From CAZTTG01 sp964615935 (GTDB lineage: Bacteria; Planctomycetota; UBA1135; GCA-002686595): a DNA stretch of 64,000 nucleotides. Of this stretch, positions 52,733 through 59,518 are shown one piece after another. Made by a program: the position numbers and the translations under genes. Location of the stretch: contig CAZTTG010000020.1 of NCBI GenBank assembly GCA_964615935.1, positions 13,561 through 77,560 of the forward strand, given 5' to 3'. Numbering within the stretch: position 1 is the stretch's first letter; every line of letters begins with the position of its first letter. A model generated the notes under the pieces. The model was given only the letters and a program-made list of their open reading frames with translations. It was not told the origin of the DNA and made no database searches.

Positions 52733-54268
52733 ATGACCGACAGCGAGCAGAGCGCACCCGATCCGAGTGAAGTGGTCGCCAGCATGGAGGTCCAGGGCAC
52801 TCCACCCGAGGCCGCTCGAGAGGCGTTCAACTGGCTCCGGACGTGCCTGATCCTCCTCGGAATCGGGCTCTTCACGGCGGTCTACCTGTCCCCCGCCTGG
52901 CCCGACGCCGTGGACCCCCAGGGCGAGGTCTTCCAGCTCTCCCACGAGGGCAAGGCGGCCCTGGGGCTCTTCCTGCTGACGGTGGTCTTCTGGGTCTCCG
53001 AGGTGGTGCCCATCGGGGTCACCAGCATCACCGTCGGGGTGGTGCAGGCCCTGTTCCTGATCCGCCCCGCCCGGGTGGCCTTCACCGACTTCATGGACCC
53101 CTCGGTGTGGTTCATCTTCGGCTCCCTCAGCATCGGGATGGTCTTCACCAAGACCGGGCTCACGCGGCGCCTGGCCTACAAGATGCTGACCCTGGTGGGC
53201 GAGCGGACCAGCATGATCTACCTGGGCTGCTTCATACTCACCTCGGGGCTGACCCTGGTGATGGCCCACACGGCCGTGGCGGCCACGGTATTCCCCATCT
53301 TCCTGGCCATCCACTCGCTCTATTCGGCCGAGGACAAGCCCACCCGCTTCGGGAAGGGGCTCTTCATCGGCATGGCCTTCGTGGCCGGGGCCGGGAGCAT
53401 CATCACCCTGCTGGGCGCCGCCCGGGGCGCGGTGGCCATCGGCTTCTACAACGAGGCCACCGGCGGGGATACGGTCACCTTCTTCCAGCTCACCAAGTAC
53501 ATGCTCCCGGTCGGGGTGGTGATGACCCTGCTCCTGTGGGCGTACATCCTGGTCGTCTACCGGCCGGAGAAGAAGACCATCCCCGGGCTGCGGGTCCGCT
53601 CCCAGCGCCTCCTGGAGCGCCTGGGGCCCATCACCCGCGGGGAGATCCTGGCCCTGGTCCTGGTGCTCTCGGCCATCACCCTGCTGGGGCTGCGGTCCTT
53701 CATCCCGGCCCTCGCCAGCCTGGACAAGAGCGCCATCATCCTGACGACCACGGTGCTGTTCTTCCTGTTCAGGATCCTCACCCTGGACGACCTGGAGGAC
53801 ACCCCCTGGAACATCATCCTGCTGTTCGGGGGCGCCATGAGCATCGGCTTCTGCCTGTGGCAGACCGGCGCGGCCCAGTGGCTGGCGGTGCAGTGGCTGG
53901 TGATGTTCCAGGCCGCGCCGAGCTTCGTCTTCGTGATGGGGATCGCCTTCTTCGTCCTGATCATGACCAACCTGATCATGAACGTGGCGGCGATCGCCAT
54001 CTCCCTGCCGGTGGCCCTGGTCCTGGCGCCCTACGTCAACGTGGCCCCCGAGGTGGTCCTCTTCGCCAGCCTGGTGCCGGCGGGCATGCCCTTCCTGCTC
54101 CTGGTGGGCGCCGCCCCCAATGCGATCGCCTACCGCAGCGGCCAGTTCAAGACCAAGGAGTTCTTCCTGGCGGGCATCCCCGCCAGCATCCTGCTGATGA
54201 TCGTCCTGGGCGTGTTCGTCTGGCTGATCTGGCCGGCCATGGGCATGGACGTGAAGCTCTCCTCCTGA
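52733..54268 (+). CDS. SLC13/DASS-family sodium:sulfate-type transporter
   Basis: 511 residues with about 12 membrane helices. Family signatures include VFWVSEVVPIGVTSITVG, FIFGSLSIGMVFTKTGLTRRLAYKML, LTLVMAHTAVAATVFPIFLAI, and a late FASLVPAGMPFLLLVGAAPNAIAY that matches the second SNT-like motif of the family. Members carry dicarboxylates or sulfate with Na+. Position before aprBA, qmoABC and sat favours sulfate. A cytoplasmic N-terminal tail of about 38 residues precedes the first helix. Confidence 0.88.
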   Translation: MTDSEQSAPDPSEVVASMEVQGTPPEAAREAFNWLRTCLILLGIGLFTAVYLSPAWPDAVDPQGEVFQLSHEGKAALGLFLLTVVFWVSEVVPIGVTSITVGVVQALFLIRPARVAFTDFMDPSVWFIFGSLSIGMVFTKTGLTRRLAYKMLTLVGERTSMIYLGCFILTSGLTLVMAHTAVAATVFPIFLAIHSLYSAEDKPTRFGKGLFIGMAFVAGAGSIITLLGAARGAVAIGFYNEATGGDTVTFFQLTKYMLPVGVVMTLLLWAYILVVYRPEKKTIPGLRVRSQRLLERLGPITRGEILALVLVLSAITLLGLRSFIPALASLDKSAIILTTTVLFFLFRILTLDDLEDTPWNIILLFGGAMSIGFCLWQTGAAQWLAVQWLVMFQAAPSFVFVMGIAFFVLIMTNLIMNVAAIAISLPVALVLAPYVNVAPEVVLFASLVPAGMPFLLLVGAAPNAIAYRSGQFKTKEFFLAGIPASILLMIVLGVFVWLIWPAMGMDVKLSS

Positions 54269-54671
54269 GGACCGGCGCCGGCTCCCGCCCCGGCCGCGCC
54301 CGATGCCCGGGAGGTGCCCCGCTCCCCCCGGCTCCCCGGTCGCGTCGCCGGCGGCTCGATTCGGGGGCCCCGCCCGCCGCTCCCCCGGAGTCGGACGCGC
54401 GCGAGGCGCGACCGACCAGTCCATCGGCGGGGGCCGCGGCCCCGGTTCGGCCGGAGCCCGCCGACAGCCACGGCGATCGGCCGACGCCCCGGCGATCAAG
54501 CGTCTCTATCGGCACCATTGAAAGATTCGCTTTGACGGGAACTGGCGGGGAGCGCACCCTTCTCGGCCCTGCTCTGCAATTGTGAAGCTGTTGGGTGCAG
54601 GTGTAGAAAGAAACCGGTTTCTGGGGCGTCCCGGCCCTGATTCTGCCGCGGCGACCCCTCGGAGGTGAAAA
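54269..54671. other. Leader region of the apr operon
   Basis: 403 bases with no gene. The first 220 are GC-rich, low-information sequence. The shared regulatory element is at 54493-54536. Between it and aprB there is a second promoter-like pair: TTGTGA at 54583-54588 and GTAGAA at 54606-54611, with a 17-base spacer. GGAGGTGA at 54660-54667 is the ribosome site of aprB. Confidence 0.55.
54493..54536 (+). promoter_or_regulatory. 44-bp element upstream of aprB, shared with the dsr operon
   Basis: Counterpart of 50270-50313 in the same orientation relative to its operon, with 32 of 44 identical positions. It ends TTTGACGG, a -35-like sequence. The element lies 136 bases before the aprB start. 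See the dsrA element for the conserved blocks. Confidence 0.6.
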
Positions 54672-55106
54672 ATGCCAAGCTTCGTAGTTCCCGATAAGTG
54701 TGATGGATGCAAGGCGCTCGACAAGACCGCCTGCCAGTACATCTGTCCCAACGACCTCATGGTCCTGAACAAGGAGACCGAGAAGGCCTTCAACCAGGAC
54801 CCCAGTCAATGCTGGGAGTGCTATAGCTGCGTCAAGATCTGTCCTGTGGACGCCATTGACGTGCGCGGCTATGCGGACTTCGTTCCCATGGGAGCCTCGG
54901 TCGTGCCCATGCGGTCCACCGACTCCATCATGTGGACCCTCAAGTTCCGCAACGGCACTATCAAGCGCTTCAAGTTCCCCATCCGCACTACGGCGGAAGG
55001 TCAGGCGGACCCCCCCGGTGGCTGGGCCAACGAACCGTCCCTGGACGGCGCGACCCTGTTCACCGAGCCCGAGTCGCTCGGCCTGTCGGAAGTGTGGACC
55101 AAGTAA
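54672..55106 (+). CDS. aprB: AprB, adenylylsulfate reductase beta subunit
   Basis: 144 residues. Two 4Fe-4S clusters are bound by CDGCKALDKTACQYICPNDLM and CWECYSCVKICPVDAI, followed by the C-terminal tail that wraps AprA (DSIMWTLKFRNGTIKRFKFPIRT). It transfers electrons to the AprA flavin for reduction of APS to sulfite and AMP. It has a near-perfect ribosome site (GGAGGTGA) and is followed after 18 bases by aprA. Codon and base composition are visibly less GC-rich than the neighbours, consistent with high expression. Confidence 0.98.
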   Translation: MPSFVVPDKCDGCKALDKTACQYICPNDLMVLNKETEKAFNQDPSQCWECYSCVKICPVDAIDVRGYADFVPMGASVVPMRSTDSIMWTLKFRNGTIKRFKFPIRTTAEGQADPPGGWANEPSLDGATLFTEPESLGLSEVWTK

Positions 55107-55124
55107 TAGCAGGAGACCATAGAC

Positions 55125-57002
55125 ATGACCGATTTCGAAACCGTCGAGGTCGAAACTGACCTGCTCATTCTTGGTGGCGGCATGGCGGCGTGCGGCGCCG
55201 CGGTCGAAGCGGCCTACTGGGCGAAGAAGAGCGGCCTCAAGGTGACCCTGGTCGACAAGGCGGCCGTGGATCGCTCCGGCGCGGTCGCCATGGGCCTCTC
55301 GGCCATCAACCAGTACGTCGGACTGAAAGACGGCGAGAACACCATCAAGGACTATGTGGACTACGTCCGCAACGACCTCATGGGGATCACCCGCGAGGAC
55401 CTGGTGGCCAGCATCGCCCGTCACGTGGACTCCAGTGTGCACCTCTTCGAGAAGTGGGGCCTCCCGATCTGGACCGACAAGGACGGGGGCTATGTGCACG
55501 AGGGTCGCTGGCAGCTCATGATCAACGGCGAGTCCTACAAGGTCATCGTCGCCGAGGCTGCCAAGAACGCCCTGGGAGTGGACAACATCTACGAGCGCGT
55601 TTTCATTACCGAGCCGCTGATGGACGGCGACCGCTGCGTCGGCGCCCTGGGCTTCTCGGTGCGTGAGAACAAGTTCTACGTGTTCAAAGCACGCGCCGTG
55701 CTGTGCGCCATGGGCGGCGCAGTGGGCGTGTTCAAGCCGCGTTCCACCGGCGAGGGTGCGGGCCGTGCCTGGTATCCGCCCTTCAACTCCGGTGCCTCGG
55801 CCTACTTCACCATCAAGGCGGGCGCCGAGATGACGTGCCAGGAGGTGCGTTTCATCCCCGTGCGCTTCAAGGACGCCTATGGCCCGGTGGGTGCCTGGTT
55901 CCTGCTGTTCAAATCGACGGCGACCAACTCCCTGGGCGAGAACTACATGCAGACCCGTCGGGGCGAGCTCGAGAACTGGGCCCCCTACGGCAAGGTCAAG
56001 CCGGTGCCGGCCAACCTGCGCAACTACCTGATGATGCTCGACGTGATGGAGGGCAAGGGCCCCATCTACATGCAGACGTCCGAAGCCATCAAGAGAATCG
56101 CCGAGAGCGAGACCGATCCCAAGGCGGCCAAGAAGAAGCTCAAGGAGCTCGAGGCCGAGGCCTGGGAGGACTTCCTCGACATGACGATCTCGCAGGCCAT
56201 CCTGTGGGCCTCCACCAACACCCAGCCCGAGGTCGAACCCTCGGAGATCGCCGCCGCGGAGCCCTACTTCATCGGCTCCCACTCGGGCGCTTCCGGCGCC
56301 TGGGTCAGCGGTCCCGAGGATCTCGCGCCCCCCGAGTACTTCTGGGGCTACGAGAACATGACCACCGTCAAGGGGCTCTTCGCCGCGGGTGACGCTTCCG
56401 GAGCGTCCTCGCACAAGTTCTCGTCCGGCTCCCACGCCGAGGGACGCATCGCCGCCAAGGCGGCCGTGCGCTTCATCGTCAAGGAGAACCCGGGCAAAGG
56501 CAACGTCGACGCCGGTACCGTCAACGACCTCAAGGCCACCATCCTCAAGCCGATGGTCGTCTACGAGGAGAACAAGGACAAGACGACGCAGACCGACGTC
56601 AACCCCAACTACATCCTCCCGAGGATGTATCAGATGCGCCTGCAGAAGCTCATGGACGAGTACGCCGGCGGCGTGAGCGCTCAGTTCACGACCTCCGACG
56701 CCAACCTCGAGCAGGCTCTGGTGCGGATCAACTACCTCCGCGAGGACACCGAGAAGCTGGGCGCCCCCGACCTTCACCAACTGATGCGCTGCTGGGAGAA
56801 CGTCCACCGCAGCTATCAGGCCGAAGCTCACGTGCGCGCCATGCTGTTCCGCGAAGAGACCCGCTGGCCGGGTTACTACTTCCGCTCCGACAAGCCGAAG
56901 ATGGACGACGAGAACTGGAAGGTCTTCGTCAACGGCTCCTTCGACGCGGCCGCCAAGGAGTGGACCTGGAAGAAGGTCCCCATCAAGACAATCGTGTCCT
57001 AG
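55125..57002 (+). CDS. aprA: AprA, adenylylsulfate reductase alpha subunit
   Basis: 625 residues, usual length. The FAD-binding start is VETDLLILGGGMAACGAAVEAAYWA. Fumarate-reductase-fold active-site regions include VDKAAVDRSGAVAMGLSAINQYVG, EMTCQEVRFIPVRFKDAYGPVGAWF and GLFAAGDASGASSHKFSSGSHAEGR, all typical of APS reductase. It interconverts APS and sulfite plus AMP in the cytoplasm and works with QmoABC. A set of strong RNA structures follows its stop codon at once. Confidence 0.98.
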   Translation: MTDFETVEVETDLLILGGGMAACGAAVEAAYWAKKSGLKVTLVDKAAVDRSGAVAMGLSAINQYVGLKDGENTIKDYVDYVRNDLMGITREDLVASIARHVDSSVHLFEKWGLPIWTDKDGGYVHEGRWQLMINGESYKVIVAEAAKNALGVDNIYERVFITEPLMDGDRCVGALGFSVRENKFYVFKARAVLCAMGGAVGVFKPRSTGEGAGRAWYPPFNSGASAYFTIKAGAEMTCQEVRFIPVRFKDAYGPVGAWFLLFKSTATNSLGENYMQTRRGELENWAPYGKVKPVPANLRNYLMMLDVMEGKGPIYMQTSEAIKRIAESETDPKAAKKKLKELEAEAWEDFLDMTISQAILWASTNTQPEVEPSEIAAAEPYFIGSHSGASGAWVSGPEDLAPPEYFWGYENMTTVKGLFAAGDASGASSHKFSSGSHAEGRIAAKAAVRFIVKENPGKGNVDAGTVNDLKATILKPMVVYEENKDKTTQTDVNPNYILPRMYQMRLQKLMDEYAGGVSAQFTTSDANLEQALVRINYLREDTEKLGAPDLHQLMRCWENVHRSYQAEAHVRAMLFREETRWPGYYFRSDKPKMDDENWKVFVNGSFDAAAKEWTWKKVPIKTIVS

Positions 57003-57055
57003 CCGTTCGGGCGGGGCTCCCCCCGCCCGCCGGTCCAGTTTGCTGGACCGAACGG
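57003..57055 (+). other. Three-way-junction RNA structure directly after aprA
   Basis: Three perfect helices can form together: outer CCGTTC (57003-57008) with GAACGG (57050-57055), hairpin GGGCGGGG/CCCCGCCC (57009-57016/57021-57028) and hairpin GGTCCAG/CTGGACC (57032-57038/57043-57049). They leave only GCC unpaired in the junction. It begins right after the TAG. No T-run follows. It probably blocks 3' exonucleases or causes partial termination so that aprBA mRNA exceeds qmoABC mRNA. Confidence 0.65.
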
Positions 57056-57064
57056 ACCATCGGG

Positions 57065-57093
57065 GCCCCAGGCGTCGCTCGGGCGCCTGGGGC
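57065..57093 (+). terminator. Second strong hairpin in the aprA-zinc ribbon gap
   Basis: A perfect 10-bp stem, GCCCCAGGCG/CGCCTGGGGC, encloses a 9-base loop 9 bases after the three-way junction. The following gene starts 20 bases later. It acts with the preceding structure; a Rho-independent terminator in the strict sense is unlikely without a T-run. Confidence 0.6.
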
Positions 57094-57112
57094 TCACTTC
57101 CCAACAGAGGTC

Positions 57113-57457
57113 ATGTCCCACTCGGATGGCAGCTTGCGATGCGCCCACTGCGGCGCTCGGCTGCAGGCGATCAGGCTCCCCGACGGCACCAGCTGGGAGG
57201 AGGGCCCCCAGTGGGTTTGCTTCAGCGACGACTGCTCCTACTTCCGTGAAGGCTGGGAATGGATGTGGGAGCGATACCGGGCCAAGACCTCCTACCGGTA
57301 TCGAGTCTTGAACCCGAGCACCGGTCGGGCATCTCCGCTTCCGGTGTGGTCCGAGACCGCGTTGCGCGACTTCATCATCGACGAGGATCAGGCAGGACCG
57401 GTCCAGACGTCGAGCGACGCCCTACCCGGCCGCCTAGGAGAGAACGACGATGACTAG
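57113..57457 (+). CDS. Small zinc-ribbon protein in the apr-qmo operon
   Basis: 114 residues from ATG 57113. A single ribbon C-x2-C...C-x4-C is visible (LRCAHCGARLQ and WVCFSDDCSYFREGWEWMWE), followed by a conserved-looking YRYRVLNPSTGRASPLPVWSETALRDFIIDE. It resembles an uncharacterised protein often found beside aprA/qmo in sulfate reducers, which is from memory. It overlaps the YkgJ gene by 8 bases. A role in Apr or Qmo maturation is possible. The frame is open upstream into aprA, but the part before 57113 covers the hairpins. Confidence 0.8.
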   Translation: MSHSDGSLRCAHCGARLQAIRLPDGTSWEEGPQWVCFSDDCSYFREGWEWMWERYRAKTSYRYRVLNPSTGRASPLPVWSETALRDFIIDEDQAGPVQTSSDALPGRLGENDDD

Positions 57458-58265
57458 CCCGGCAGACAAGACCCCCGAGCTCCCCGGCGATCTGGCCGGC
57501 AGGCGCCGCCTGGCCCCGGAGGACGAGTTCAGCTTCGGCTGCCATTCGAAGCTGGCCTGCTTCACTCGCTGCTGCTCGGACATCAACATCCTGCTGACGC
57601 CGGTGGATGTCCTGCGGCTCTCCCGCAAGCTGGGGATCGAGACCAGCGAGTTCCTCGACAACTACACCGTCACGCCCATCACCAAGGACCTGCACCTGCC
57701 GGTGGTGATGCTACGCATGGCGGACGCGCCCGAAAAGCGCTGCAAGCTCCTGGGCGAGAGTGGCTGCAGCGTCTACGAGGATCGCCCGTGGTCCTGTCGC
57801 ATGTACCCGGTCGGCATGGCCCTCCCCCCGGCGCGGGCGGGGGTCCAGCCGGAGCCGATGTACTTCCTCTTCGAGGACGACTACTGCGACGGGCACGGCG
57901 AGGCCAAGAAGTGGACCGTAGAGGGCTGGCGCCGGGATCAGAACGTGGCCGAGCGTGAGGAGCTAGAGGCGGCCTTCCAGGAGATCGTCTGCCACCCCTG
58001 GTTCATCGGGGGCCGCACGCTCGATCCCAAGCGCATGCAGATGTTCCACACCGCCTGCTACGACCTGGACACCTTCAGGGAGTTCCTATTCTCGAGCAGC
58101 TTCCTGAAGCGCTTCGAGCTGGAAAATGACCTTATCGAGGAGCTGCGCACCGACGACGAGGCCCTGCTTCGCTTCGCCTTCGACCGCTGGCTTCGCTATG
58201 CGCTCTTCCTCGAGCCCACCATGACGCCGCGCGAAGGCGCGACCGATGCCGGGAGTCAAGCATGA
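57450..58265 (+). CDS. YkgJ-family cysteine-cluster protein
   Basis: 271 residues. The CxxxxCC-type metal cluster is spread over FGCHSKLACFTRCCSDINILLTPVDVLRL, RCKLLGESGCSVYEDRPWSCRMYPVG and DYCDGHG, the pattern of the YkgJ (Fe or Zn chelating) family. The C-terminal 100 residues are helical. The stop overlaps the qmoA start (ATGA). Placed between aprA and qmoA, it may act in Fe-S or metal insertion for APS reductase or Qmo. The function is unproven. Confidence 0.88.
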   Translation: MTSPADKTPELPGDLAGRRRLAPEDEFSFGCHSKLACFTRCCSDINILLTPVDVLRLSRKLGIETSEFLDNYTVTPITKDLHLPVVMLRMADAPEKRCKLLGESGCSVYEDRPWSCRMYPVGMALPPARAGVQPEPMYFLFEDDYCDGHGEAKKWTVEGWRRDQNVAEREELEAAFQEIVCHPWFIGGRTLDPKRMQMFHTACYDLDTFREFLFSSSFLKRFELENDLIEELRTDDEALLRFAFDRWLRYALFLEPTMTPREGATDAGSQA

Positions 58266-59518
58266 GCCCATCGACACCTGAGCCCCTTCTCATCGTTGGA
58301 GCAGGCATCGCCGGCATGACCGCGGCCCTCGAGGCCGCCGAGGCCGGCCGGGAAGTGATCCTGATCGAGCGCGAGCCCGCCCTGGGGGGGCGCGTGCTGC
58401 GCAATCACCACTACTTCCCCAAGCTCTGCCCGCCCTCCTGCGGCCTGGAGATCAACCTCGGCCGCCTCAAGCGCAACCCCCGCATACGCGTGATGGCCAG
58501 CACCCAGGTCACCCAGGCCACGCGCACCGACGCGGGCTGGTCGGTGACCCTCGAGCAGGCCCCCGCCTGGGTCAACGAGCGGTGCACCGCCTGCGGGGAC
58601 TGCACGGAGCCCTGCCCGGCCAGCATCCCCGACCCCTACAACTACGGGGTGGGCGAGGTGAAGGCCATCCGGCTCCCGAACCCCGAGGCCTATCCACAAC
58701 GCTTCACGCTCGACCGCGACGCCTGCCCCGACGGCTGCAAGGCCTGTGTCGAGGCCTGCAAGGTCGACGCCATCGACCTGGACGCCAAGGCGGTGCAGGA
58801 GACCGTGGAAGTGGGCGCGGTGGTGCTGGCCACCGGCTGGGAGCCCTACCCGCTGGAGAAGCTCAGCGAGCTCGGCGGCGGGCTGCTCCCCGACGTGATC
58901 GCCAACGTCAACATGGAGCGCCTGGTCTCGCCCGCTGGCCCCACCGGCGGCAAGATCCTCCGGCCCTCGGACGGCGAGCCGCCCAAGAAGGTGGCCTTCG
59001 TCCAGTGCGCCGGATCGCGCGACGTCAACCACCTGCCCTACTGCTCCGCGGTGTGCTGCCTGGCCTCCCTCAAGCAGGCCATCTACGTGCGCGAGCAGCT
59101 CCCCGAGTGCGAGGTGACGATCTACTACATCGACCGCCGCACCCCTGGACGCAACGAGGACATGCTCACCAAGGTGGCCGCCATGGACGGAGTCAGCCTG
59201 GTCAAGGGGAAGGTGGGCAAGATCGAGCCCGGCGCCGACGGCGCGCTCAGCCTGCGCGTCGAGGACATCGAGGCCAACCAGCTTCTCGACGCGACCGCCG
59301 ACCTGGTCGTCCTGGCCACCGGCATGGTTCCCTCGCTCCGCGGCGCGCAGTCGCCTTTCGGAGCGAAGCTGGATGAGGACGGGTTCGCCCTGGACGACCC
59401 CGAATCCGGCATGTTCCCGGCCGGCGTCGCCCGACGTCCGGAAGACGTGGCCGCCTCGGCCAGGGACGCCACGGGCACCGCCGCCAAGGCCATCGTGGCC
59501 GCAGGAAGGAGGGCATGA
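58262..59518 (+). CDS. qmoA: QmoA, HdrA-like flavoprotein subunit
   Basis: 418 residues. The FAD site is LLIVGAGIAGMTAALEAAEAGREVILIE. HdrA signatures include PKLCPPSCGLEINLGRLKRNPRIRV and KVAFVQCAGSRDVNHLPYCSAVCCLASLKQA. Cys-rich inserts (CTACGDCTEPCPASIPDPYN and CPDGCKACVEACKVDAIDL) look like Fe-S sites. It is part of the Qmo complex, which links the menaquinone pool to APS reductase. Start and stop overlap the neighbouring genes as ATGA. Confidence 0.96.
   Translation: MSPSTPEPLLIVGAGIAGMTAALEAAEAGREVILIEREPALGGRVLRNHHYFPKLCPPSCGLEINLGRLKRNPRIRVMASTQVTQATRTDAGWSVTLEQAPAWVNERCTACGDCTEPCPASIPDPYNYGVGEVKAIRLPNPEAYPQRFTLDRDACPDGCKACVEACKVDAIDLDAKAVQETVEVGAVVLATGWEPYPLEKLSELGGGLLPDVIANVNMERLVSPAGPTGGKILRPSDGEPPKKVAFVQCAGSRDVNHLPYCSAVCCLASLKQAIYVREQLPECEVTIYYIDRRTPGRNEDMLTKVAAMDGVSLVKGKVGKIEPGADGALSLRVEDIEANQLLDATADLVVLATGMVPSLRGAQSPFGAKLDEDGFALDDPESGMFPAGVARRPEDVAASARDATGTAAKAIVAAGRRA

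Noticed and set aside
50747..54499. Long open frame on the minus strand opposite LysR, CBS and SLC13
   Set aside because: Antisense shadow of three well-recognised genes; composition is His/Gln/Gly-rich without domains.
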